A DNA stretch of 64,000 nucleotides from the NCBI GenBank assembly GCA_907163375.1, contig CAJQUW010005234.1, positions 346,501 through 410,500 of the forward strand. Reading direction: 5' to 3'. Positions 31,642-40,150 of this stretch are shown here, in pieces. Under the pieces are notes generated by a model that worked only from the letters and a program-made list of their open reading frames with translations, was not told the DNA's origin and did not search any database. The position numbers and the translations under genes are program-made. The DNA comes from Prostheceraeus crozeri. Taxonomy: Eukaryota > Platyhelminthes > Polycladida > Euryleptidae. Numbering within the stretch: position 1 is the first letter of the stretch; each line of letters opens with the position of its first letter.

Positions 31642-32337
31642 ATGGGAGTTTTCAAAATATCACTTCGAAATCTAAATTCTTCCGGACACTCTTGCGTAAA
31701 GTCAATGAATCGTTTTCACTTTCAGGCATCTACTCCATCTGCTGCACTAGTAGGACAAAATGGCGGTCAAACGTTACAAGGTTCGCTACGATCAGATCAT
31801 ATACAACTGAGGCCAGTGGAAGAAACAACCAAGGTACATAATCCTACACCGCTACAGCGTAAATTTAAACAAGTCTTGCGTTATGACGATCATAGCGTAG
31901 TACTCCAAACGGGAAAGCTTCCTTCCACGGATGTCAAGATAATGCGCAATCAGTATGGGGACTACATACTGATCCCCGTGAGTCCGTACATTCGCCGCCA
32001 ACTTGATATCATTGAGGAGTACGTGACATTAAATATGGACATTCCTACTCCTCTTGCTCAAGAGTGGAAGGCAAGAGATGACAAGGATACTCCCTATAGA
32101 AAGATTTGGGATGGTAATCACATTTGCCTACCGGTATCACATTGGTGTACTTACTATAAGAAGGAGGGAGATCATTCAACATCCATCACATGCGACGAGC
32201 TCGGAGAAGGTACTTGGGATATCCTTTTCAAAGTGAATGGGCTAAATTATGGTCGACACAAGGATAATAAAATAGCCTCTCCATGCATATGGAATCCATC
32301 CTATATATTCCAAAACCACCCAACGTGGATGACATAA
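31642..32337 (+). CDS. Polinton protein of unknown function, 231 aa
   Basis: Unrecognised; the central part (about residues 45-210) is a mixed, probably folded domain. A splice acceptor (TTTCACTTTCAG, then GCATCTACT) lies at about 31725, 28 codons into the frame. It is almost the same as the PolB acceptor. The original start may have been an ATG followed by an intron whose donor has changed (ATG then GGAGTT). At the other end, a second frame (32283-32426) gives a basic, nuclear-signal-like tail, which may be its true C-terminus after a frameshift. Confidence 0.5.
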   Translation: MGVFKISLRNLNSSGHSCVKSMNRFHFQASTPSAALVGQNGGQTLQGSLRSDHIQLRPVEETTKVHNPTPLQRKFKQVLRYDDHSVVLQTGKLPSTDVKIMRNQYGDYILIPVSPYIRRQLDIIEEYVTLNMDIPTPLAQEWKARDDKDTPYRKIWDGNHICLPVSHWCTYYKKEGDHSTSITCDELGEGTWDILFKVNGLNYGRHKDNKIASPCIWNPSYIFQNHPTWMT

Positions 32338-32385
32338 TTGATCAAATCCTTAACAGCAGTGGTACGAAGCGCAAGTCGGAGAAGA

Positions 32386-32586
32386 ATGCTGCCTCAAAAC
32401 GCAAATCAAAGAAGGAGAATTACTAGTCCTTTCCTAACTCTACCCTATGACAATTCGCTTATGTGCTTTGAGTGTCGTAGACGTGGTCTTATTAGATACA
32501 TTTTACTTCTTCGTTGCCATCATATCATTTGTGTATTTTGTCGTGAAAAGCATCGATGTAATTCTTCATTTTGTAATATGTTATAG
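32386..32586 (+). CDS. Small RING-like protein, 66 aa
   Basis: Zinc ligands C27, C30, C44, H45/H46, C49, C52, C58 and C63 give a compact RING-like spacing (CxxC, 13 residues, CHH..C..C). RING domains usually act as ubiquitin ligases; here activity is only inferred. The start is the first ATG in frame. It is similar in plan to the second RING frame at 33670. Confidence 0.5.
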   Translation: MLPQNANQRRRITSPFLTLPYDNSLMCFECRRRGLIRYILLLRCHHIICVFCREKHRCNSSFCNML

Positions 32587-32638
32587 AACGTTTCCTTAGA
32601 TGTGTAAATTTCCGTTTTAGGCTTCTATCATCATTTTT

Positions 32639-33169
32639 ATGGATTGTGAGGGTGAACCTGTACAGGAGCTCAGTGCTATTGCAATGAACAATTGGACATA
32701 TCAGATTGTTAGTGTCTATCATCAACATGCCAACTGCGATCCCAATGTTGATCAATGGGCGAGAAAACACATTCATGGACTTAATCTGAAATATTTGCAA
32801 GACTATGGCTTTTCTTGTGACAGTGCTCTTCTTATTGACTTTAAACGATGGTTAGCTGCTTTCAATGTTATACGCATCTTTTGTAGTAATCCTGGTAAGG
32901 AGAGGAAAGTATTTCCCAATCTAATCATTGATGATATTTTGCTCCCGCCTTGGGATAGTAGAGTGAATCAACATTATCATGAAGTCACGAAACGTTTTAA
33001 GGATTTGTCTGTTCCTATTTTGTCTGTTCGTTGTAGTAGCTACGTTCATAACCAATGCTTCTTTCCTCCTTACCTCAACACTGCCAAAGTCCTGTATGGC
33101 TATCATTACTCGCTGTATGATAGTTACCAGCTGTATCTATTTTATCTCTTTCAAACCATTGATTTATAA
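32639..33169 (+). CDS. Possible DEDDh-type exonuclease, 176 aa
   Basis: The opening MDCEGEPVQELS sits on a hydrophobic strand encoded just upstream (SIIIF from 32621), giving the D-x-E first motif of DEDD exonucleases. The C-terminal YHYSLYDSY supplies the H....D third motif (H156, D161). HIHGLN and IIDDILLPPW lie between. The true start is probably upstream, at or before an AG acceptor (32619-32620) that precedes GCTTCTATC, as in PolB. A poly(A) signal AATAAA at 33191-33196 follows. The nuclease call rests on motif spacing only. Confidence 0.5.
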   Translation: MDCEGEPVQELSAIAMNNWTYQIVSVYHQHANCDPNVDQWARKHIHGLNLKYLQDYGFSCDSALLIDFKRWLAAFNVIRIFCSNPGKERKVFPNLIIDDILLPPWDSRVNQHYHEVTKRFKDLSVPILSVRCSSYVHNQCFFPPYLNTAKVLYGYHYSLYDSYQLYLFYLFQTIDL

Positions 33170-33256
33170 TGCATGCTTGTTACAGTTATTCAATAAATGT
33201 TACTATGAGAAGAGTTGTTGTTTTCATGCAATGGATGGGTTAGATAAAGGGCGATC

Positions 33257-33667
33257 ATGTCCTTCTCAAACGACTGCGGAACATTACATTTTCATAGGCA
33301 AAGTTTAAAAGGAGCTGTTCAAGATTATGTGATAAATTTTCATAAAGATGAGACCGACATCGAAGCAGTGGTCGATGATGCTAGCACTCCATTTCTAGAG
33401 CTAATGAATACATTCTCTGATAGCATTGTCATGGCGCGATTAGTTGCGAAAATTAAGTTTAGTCATTTTGGAAAGGAAGAGGTGGAAAGTCGCTCTTTCC
33501 ATTTTGCTTCTTATTCAATGGAAGTGGTAGATTACCCCGAAGAATTTTTTAAAAGACATATGATAAAAACTGCTGAACGTTTTAACGCATTTAACCATCA
33601 TGGCAGCAGTCTAGTGATTGAAGCGATTTCAGATATTCACATTCAACTTTCTATAAAGAAAAATTGA
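33257..33667 (+). CDS. Polinton protein of unknown function, 136 aa
   Basis: Intact frame. The C-terminal block (EFFKRHMIKTAERFNAF..HGSSLVIEAISDI) looks like a conserved fold of a type often seen in Polintons, but I cannot name it. Its stop is two bases before the ATG of the next gene. Confidence 0.5.
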   Translation: MSFSNDCGTLHFHRQSLKGAVQDYVINFHKDETDIEAVVDDASTPFLELMNTFSDSIVMARLVAKIKFSHFGKEEVESRSFHFASYSMEVVDYPEEFFKRHMIKTAERFNAFNHHGSSLVIEAISDIHIQLSIKKN

Positions 33668-33669
33668 AA

Positions 33670-33987
33670 ATGCAGTGGTACTTGATTGTAGCACAACTGA
33701 TTTTCGAGCTATGTCTGCTCACTCTCAAAGTATATTCCTTCTTTACATGCGTCTATTATTTAGAAAAGGCTAGCAAATTCATATCTTCAAAAATACTTGC
33801 TATAGACATCAGTAACGGTGAAACTATGTGTTGCGATGTGTGTAAGCGAAAGGATGGAAATGAAAAGCGCATCTTCAAGAGATGTAAGCATGCTTTTTGT
33901 CAACGCTGTTTCAATTGCATTCAACTTTGCAAATGTAACCACTGTGATATTGCTCATTTCGAGTGTCACTTATGTCGCAATGGTTAG
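33670..33987 (+). CDS. Membrane-anchored RING finger protein, 105 aa
   Basis: A hydrophobic N-terminal segment (about residues 2-31) suggests a membrane anchor. A RING finger of C3HC4 spacing follows: C55, C58, C72, H74, C77, C80, C99 and C102, with additional Cys between. The likely role is a membrane-bound ubiquitin ligase, by family analogy. The start is the ATG at 33670, two bases after the previous stop. Confidence 0.6.
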   Translation: MQWYLIVAQLIFELCLLTLKVYSFFTCVYYLEKASKFISSKILAIDISNGETMCCDVCKRKDGNEKRIFKRCKHAFCQRCFNCIQLCKCNHCDIAHFECHLCRNG

Positions 33988-34038
33988 TACCTATGCAAAT
34001 GTGGTAAAGACAGGTTTTAGCAAAGACTAACACGGAAA

Positions 34039-34404
34039 ATGGCGAAACGTAAAATGACAAAACGTAAAAGTCAAAAGTCTTCAAAGTTTTCTTCAGCCAT
34101 TCAAGCTCTCCGACGAATGAAAGCAAATCAGCGATGCAATGCTATACGACATGCTAACGATAAATTCATTCGTGAAAGTATTTCTCATGTGAGAAAGTTG
34201 AGGACGAAGAAATTAGCACCAAAACAACGAAAGTTACTTAAGCGATATGCTACGAAATTGCGTTTCATCTCCAATCCTAAAGTCACCCTTCAAAGAAAGA
34301 GGGAAATTCTAACACAAAAGGGCGGTTTCCTTCCAGCGTTACTACCGATGCTAGCTCCTATCGTGTGCAACGTATTGGGTAATATCTTTGGCTCTAGACG
34401 TTAA
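34039..34404 (+). CDS. Basic core-like protein with hydrophobic C-terminus, 121 aa
   Basis: Lys/Arg-rich over the first 90 residues. It ends in a hydrophobic segment starting GGFLPALLPMLAPIV followed by RR. This composition recalls the small DNA-condensing core protein (pX/mu type) of adenovirus-related elements. The role is inferred. The frame is intact and directly upstream of the packaging ATPase. Confidence 0.7.
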   Translation: MAKRKMTKRKSQKSSKFSSAIQALRRMKANQRCNAIRHANDKFIRESISHVRKLRTKKLAPKQRKLLKRYATKLRFISNPKVTLQRKREILTQKGGFLPALLPMLAPIVCNVLGNIFGSRR

Positions 34405-34435
34405 TTATGCAAATGTTGAATCTCAAAGTATTATA

Positions 34436-35023
34436 ATGGATTTCAGACTTCAATGTGATAAAGTTCTGACTGTATCAGGTCCATCTAATGCAGGTAAAAC
34501 TGTTTTCACGCTGAATTTATTGGATAAAAGAAGGGAGTTGTTTAAGGAACCTATCAATCGAGTGATTTGGTGTTATGGTATTTATCAACCGTCGCTGTTT
34601 CAGGAATTGCAAAGTCGCAACTTTATTCGACATGAAGGAATTATTCCAGTGGATAAACTTCAGTCTAATGATGTTGTTGTATTGGATGATTTATTAAAAG
34701 AAAGTAAGAATTCAAAAGATGTTACAGATATGTTCACTCGCGCAGCACATCATAAAAGGTGCTTTATGATCTATATCACACAAAATTTGTTTCCTGATGG
34801 AAAAGAAGCTCGTACACGAAACCTGAATACACACTATTATGCTATTTTCAAGAATCCGCGAGATAAAAGTCAATTTGAAATTTTAGCGCGACAAGTTGCA
34901 CCCAGAGGATCAAAAGCCTTAATTGAAATTTTTCAAGCAGCTACTGAAAAACCACACGGTTACATTGTATTAAGCTTACGTTCAAGGGAGGAGAGGGAGG
35001 GAAGTAGCGACTTACCATTTTAG
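34436..35023 (+). CDS. ATP: FtsK/A32-type genome-packaging ATPase
   Basis: The motor that would pump DNA into capsids. Walker A GPSNAGKT is at residues 15-22 and Walker B VVVLDDLL ends with D84-D85. YITQNLF, with downstream R and N residues, and FKNPRDKSQ follow as in Polinton ATPases. I used the ATG at 34436 (195 aa). The frame is open some way upstream without an ATG. It is intact and the last gene before the right terminal repeat. Confidence 0.93.
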   Translation: MDFRLQCDKVLTVSGPSNAGKTVFTLNLLDKRRELFKEPINRVIWCYGIYQPSLFQELQSRNFIRHEGIIPVDKLQSNDVVVLDDLLKESKNSKDVTDMFTRAAHHKRCFMIYITQNLFPDGKEARTRNLNTHYYAIFKNPRDKSQFEILARQVAPRGSKALIEIFQAATEKPHGYIVLSLRSREEREGSSDLPF

Positions 35024-35122
35024 TTGCATAATAGAATAGGGAAGTAGAGAGAGAGAGAAAATGTGCGTCCGTCACTCATGCGATTCAACGATGGAATGAT
35101 TCTCACTGTGGAAGGCTCGCTA

Positions 35123-35130
35123 TTTATATA
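35123..35130 (-). promoter_or_regulatory. Inward-facing TATA box beside the right terminal repeat
   Basis: TATATAAA on the minus strand, the same octamer as 10580-10587, placed between the ATPase gene and the right repeat. It points into the element, although the nearest minus-strand gene is 3.5 kb away at 31626. A long spliced leader is possible but unproven. Confidence 0.35.
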
Positions 35131-35164
35131 GAAATGCTTGATTCTCATTGGATGATGATCCTCA

Positions 35165-36601
35165 TTGGACAATAACATCAAGCTGATTCCAAATCTGAAA
35201 TCCGTTTTCCCATCCGATGCTTCGTTTTGGCGCTACAGCCCAAAACGTCCAAAATTCTAACTCTGTCTTTTTTCGCCAATCTCCCAAAATCTTAAATGGC
35301 GTCTCACATCTAAACGAAGACAGATATGAACAAGCCGTTTCTTTCACTGAATTTGTCTCACTCTTAGCTTTCAAACGAGCTATTGCACGACTTTCTACGA
35401 TCACTAGAAGCAAAATTGGAAGATCGGGCCGGGGGGGGGGACGTCAGCGAATATTAATTCCTCTCCGATGGAGCTGGAAATACACCATTTCCATGTAGAA
35501 TTGGACGCTGAATCCGAATCTGGCCTCCATTTTCTCATCCGATGCTTCGTTTTGGCTCTACAGCCCACAGCCATCGCAAAAATTCTAACTCTGTCGTTTT
35601 TCGGAAAAATGAAGAAAAATTTTTTCTCGTCGATTGACTTGAAACTCACCATGTTGATAGAGAATTTGACGCTGATTCCAAATCTGAAATCCGTTTTCCC
35701 ATCCGATGCTTCGTTTTGGCGCTACAGCCCAAAACGTCCAAAATTCTAACTCTGTCGTTTTTCGCCAATCGCCCAAAATCTTAAATGGCGTCTCACATCT
35801 AAACGAACACATATATGAACAAGCCGTTTCTTTCACTGAATTTGTCTCACTCTTAGCTTTCAAACGAGCTATTGCACGACTTTCTACGATCACTAGAAGC
35901 AAAATTGGAAGATCGGTGCCGGGGGGGTGTAAGAAAATTTTTGTCTCCGATTGCTTTCAAATTCACCATACAGATGCAGAATGTTACGCTGATTCCAAAT
36001 CTAAAACCGTTTTGCTCTCCGATGCTTCGTTTTGAAGCTACAGTCCAAAACGTCCAAAATTTTAACTCTGTCGTTTTTTCGCCAATTCACGAAATCTGGT
36101 AAATCTTGTTTCTGCTCTAACTTCTAAACGACTAAACCGATTGACAAGAAATTTCAACACTGAATTTGTCTCACTCTCAGCTTTCAAACGAGCTATCATA
36201 CGTCTCCATCCGTCCACTGGAAGCCAAGATCGAAGCTAGCTCTCCCGAGGGGGGGGGGTAAGAAACTTTTTGTCTCCGATTGCTTTCAAATTCACCATAC
36301 CGATGCAGAATTTTACGCTGATCACGAATCTAAAGTCCGTTTCACCATTCCACCACGACAACCTAGACGGTCGCCCACGTCAACCCACCCGAGGCCAACT
36401 CACCCGAGTCTCACACTCTGTCGTTTTCGAGGGAGGGGGGACGTCAGCGACCATTCTTTCTCTCCGATTGCTGTCAACGATGGGAGCGGCCAACCTGGCC
36501 GGCACATCACGCCAGCCTGGCCGGCACACCACGACAGACCGCAACCTCTCACGTTCCAGAGGGGGGCGCGCCGGTCGGGTGTTCGCCGTTTTATTACTAC
36601 T
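35165..36601 (-). repeat. Right terminal inverted repeat of the Polinton
   Basis: About 1.44 kb, the inverse of 7241-8054 with extra DNA. A module of about 250 bp (centres near 35300 and 35800, spacing 489 bp) occurs twice here and once on the left. Frames inside it that look open are repeat sequence on both strands. Confidence 0.9.
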
Positions 36602-36607
36602 CTTGTC

Positions 36608-37449
36608 CTAAATTAGATATTTTTAATTTTTTTAATTTTTTAAGTATAATTTTCAATTGTACTTTTCTAGCCTACACTGCAATGAGGCTATCTAAATTAC
36701 AATTTCTACAGATGATGAGTCGTGGGCTACCCACCGATCATATTATTCATGGACCAACAGACTATTGAATAAAGACAATAACAAATAACAATAACAACCT
36801 AAGCTAGCCTATATACACTTTAATATTCAATAAAGCAATGGATATCTTTATTGATACGGTATATTTGGCTATATAGCCGATACCCTTTCCATGTTCGAGT
36901 AGATACAGGCACTATAAGCTATTTAGAGGCATACGCTATCCAGTTTCACATTCAAGCTTTGTTAAAAAGCTTATACTACTATTCGGCCCCTGTGACGGCT
37001 AATTAGGTATATCATCATCACTCATGTGGTCTTATTTAATGTAGCCTCGTAGTAGACTGGTTGCAGGCTAGGCCAATTTATATTTAGCCAGTGCGGGAGA
37101 TCTTTATCTAATTTAACCAATCCTGGCTATAACTTTATTTTATCTTTCAGAGATAGTCAATTCATGCAAAAATATATGACAAGTATGTTATTTGTCATTA
37201 TATTAGGCTATTATCATTTTTATTTTTGACTTAAGTCGTTGCTTGTTAATGAAAACTAATTTGATGATTGTAGCAAGCCTCTAAAGGCCACACCGTTATC
37301 CAAAAAACCCGTTCAACGGATCCAGGATAACCAGCATAGATAGAACCTGAATTTGAAGTCGGAGCCGGAGCCGGAGCCGAGCCGGAGCCTTTCACATCAG
37401 TGTCGTGGAGCCGGAGCCGATGAGATAACGCATCGGCTCCACAGCCCTG
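36608..37449. other. Right remainder of the outer transposon
   Basis: AT-rich DNA without a recognisable gene, ending in the GGAGCC-rich inverted end (about 37355-37449). Confidence 0.6.
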
Positions 37450-37516
37450 ATGACTATAGAACACTGACTATATTGAAATTGCATCCTAAGCTTGCATTAA
37501 TAGGAATCCAAAGCAA

Positions 37517-37971
37517 CTGAAAAGAAGAGGTAAACTCAACCTGACACCATGTGCCATTTTCAACTGTTCTTTCCATTATTTTGCCTTACAACTGCGATTT
37601 TTATCTATGTTTCGTTTCTATCTGCATCAAAAAAGATGACCAATGCAAAAATCTCTTAAAATTTTAATTTGTTTAAGATGCGTCACAATGATTTATCTCT
37701 TCTATCAGAAAATACTAAAAATTTAAATTATTACTTTATAACAATTTAGTTAGTAGCATGTCAGCTCTAATATTAAGCGGAGTAGTATTAAATTCAATAA
37801 CTGCGTGCTTTGGTAAGACCTCTTCATTTGCGGACATTTGATTGATTGACCTCACGTCATTTCATGATGTAAATAAAATTCATCAATTTTGTGATTCAAA
37901 TTGGCTTTTTAGTTCCTAGCATCTCTAATAAGTTGATCTTAAAACCAAGATGGATTGATAGTGATTTGACT
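37517..37971 (+). repeat. Second copy of the ~455-bp direct repeat
   Basis: Matches 879-1333. A ~65-bp unit flanks it on both sides (about 37452-37516 and 37970-38034), showing a tandem duplication of about 520 bp at this locus. Confidence 0.8.
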
Positions 37972-38056
37972 ATAGAGCACTGACTATATTGAAATTGCAT
38001 CCTAAGCTTGCATTAATAGGAATCCAAAGCAATTTTTCCTCTTATGCTCCATTCAG

Positions 38057-38246
38057 CTCCATTACCTTGCCAAAGGACAAGACTACAGAATGGACAAAAA
38101 GACGTGCACTGCATGATTTCAAAACCCAATATTTCGGGAAAGAAGCAGGATTGCCAGTGAGAATGAAAATCCAATGGGAATTAAGTCCCATGAGAAATAG
38201 AATAGGATGGCGTGCTCAGATTCATTTTCGTATGGAATGTCCATAG
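38057..38246 (+). CDS. Possible last exon of an unknown host gene
   Basis: A strong acceptor (TTTTTCCTCTTATGCTCCAT then TCAG, ending 38056) precedes a 62-codon frame to a TAG. It has balanced composition and several Trp and Arg (TEWTKRR, GWRAQIHFRMECP). I recognise no family. Upstream exons would lie left of the transposon cluster or outside the window. Confidence 0.3.
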
Positions 38247-38249
38247 GAA

Positions 38250-39650
38250 AAATATCAAGAACTCAATTCCTCAATATTTCTGAGTATTTGCTGACATTCA
38301 GCTGGCAATCGAATTCGATCATGCTCACAAGCACTCATTTCTCTGAGTGGTTAGAACTAAAGGCGCATATTCTCGGGTTAACATGATGAACTTCTACTGA
38401 ACTTTGTGCTACTTGTGACACCACACTTTCTGCCATTCTGTCTCGAAGCTTGTGTGGGCCACTGTGGGTCACCTGTCTGTTTACACGTCTAGTTATCTGT
38501 GACCGTCCACGAGGAGACTATAGCAGCATGATTCATTCATACGATACATCTTTAAATAAAGATCTGTTAGCAGCGGCACGACAGACAGCAGGAATTACTA
38601 GATTAACCAAGAAAAACATAACCCCGATTACACGGTTCAATAAGTGACCAAGGCCTGTTGCATGAAAGATTGAGTACATGAAGTATGAGTACATAAGTAT
38701 TCGATTCTCTCATAAGGATTTGGTTGCATTTAGGTTTGAGAGATGATACATAAAACATTTTGTATGAGTGGAATTTCCGTGGATTTTCCTCCATTCTAGT
38801 TCTTCGCGGATGCTGGAAGCATGAATTTTAGACAGGTGCGATCTCTCACATCTAACACCCGATTCATATTCCTTGTCCGATATCTACAATTTTACTGAAT
38901 CAAGTTTAGTGGTTACAAGAGATTGGTTTGTCCGATCATTGCATCTAAACGGAAACTATGGATAGCGATAGCGATAGCGAAGACGAAGCAAAGAACCCGA
39001 ATGTTGACAGGAGAGTTGGAACCGGCCGGGTTTTTGGTTGCTGGCGTCATCAAAACTGGCCGGTCGGCGGTCGACGTATTAAAAACCGACCGGTCAGTTT
39101 GGTTGATTGAAGATAAGGTGCACTCTCATATTCACCATTGAATTCGGGTCGATTAATGATCAGAAAACGGAGTGTTGACTTTCAAAAGCATATCTGCTAT
39201 TGTTCGCTTTAGATTTAAGGCGGGTGATGCCTAAAATATTTTTTAAACTTGCGTAGTAGAATTTTAAAATGCACATGCTGCTTAAGCTTGTAGATGTACT
39301 TTGTCCCATAGTAAAAGCGATCATATCAATCTAACACGAAAATTTATTACAATTTGTAGCATTGCTTGGTAGTATAAGCACACGTATTACTGAGGGTTTG
39401 GAGAACGCGTTTTTAATGTCCTAAATGCATGACAAAACATTCTTGTTGTTTTCGTTCACCAGTTTTTGGGATCTCAATTAAGGTCTATTTTTTAAAAATT
39501 TAGTTAATTTAGATTTTTAAACATGCACTTAAAACCACGTTTAAAACACAGTTTTACATCCAGCTTCAAAAACACAATTTTTAAAAACGATGTGACAAAA
39601 CACATGTCCTCAAGCAAATAAGGGATTGAGCGCTACTTCTAAAAACCGAT
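38250..39650. other. No gene recognised
   Basis: AT-rich intergenic DNA with a short run of GATAGC repeats near 38960. Only short chance frames. Confidence 0.4.
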
Positions 39651-39654
39651 TCTA

Positions 39655-39927
39655 CACTGTAAACTGAACGGCACTAACTTAGGCACGAAGCCGAAATTTC
39701 GTGCCAGCTAGCACCTAGTTAGTGCCTCGAGGCATCAATAGGCGCCACTAGGCATTAATAGGCACCAAACCAAATATTTGTTTATCCAGTGAAATCAAAA
39801 GAAAAATCAATGGGCACGAACTCGACGCTATGAACTTCGTGCTTACTCCTGTCTTGTGTTGGTTTAAATTGATGCCTAAATTTCGTGCCCAATTCAAGCA
39901 AAATTTCGACCCCTTGAGTTTACAGTG
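39655..39927. mobile_element. 273-bp MITE with TA duplication
   Basis: The ends are CACTGTAAACT and AGTTTACAGTG, flanked by TA on both sides (39653-39654 and 39928-39929). The inside holds several copies of GCAC.../AAATTTCGTGCC in both orientations. A Tc1/mariner-type non-autonomous element is the likely source. Confidence 0.7.
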
Positions 39928-40150
39928 TAGAAACCGTTCAAATACACATGTGTAAACCTCGTTCATACAGGAAGCACGCTACTGATATTTCATGAACTTT
40001 GTCATCAAAACATTCAAAGCGCATCTTCTTACATTCAAAAATCATATTAAGAAACGATTTTTTAACATACCTAAAATACTGTTGATGCTTATACAACAAA
40101 AAACAATTTCATCTAGGTATGCATGCAAATTATGCACAAAATGTTATCAT

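Larger units (their letters stand above)
7241..36601. mobile_element. Polinton/Maverick, complete ends with 6-bp TSD
   Basis: The element begins AGTAGTAATAAAACGG and ends with the inverse, which matches Polinton AG...CT termini. It is flanked by a perfect 6-bp duplication CTTGTC (7235-7240 and 36602-36607). It spans 29,361 bp, or about 22,758 bp without the gypsy retrotransposon and its 4-bp duplication. It encodes every hallmark protein: protein-primed PolB, integrase, adenain-like protease, packaging ATPase and a major capsid protein. These elements are regarded as integrated virus-like agents. The polymerase gene is broken here, so this copy is probably not able to replicate alone. Confidence 0.97.
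1334..37449. mobile_element. Outer DNA transposon with GGAGCC-rich inverted ends
   Basis: The left end reads CAGGGCTGTGGAGCCGGAGC and the right end is its inverse, finishing GGCTCCACAGCCCTG. Both ends carry runs of the GGAGCC hexamer. The flanks share TGACT (1329-1333 and 37451-37455), and the second copy of the target near 37960 shows the empty site. About 3.3 kb of the element's own DNA remains: 1334-2763, 7160-7234 and 36608-37449. The rest is later insertions. I recognise no transposase in the remaining DNA, so it looks non-autonomous. A 5-6-bp duplication would fit some hAT-like groups, but I leave the family open. Confidence 0.65.
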
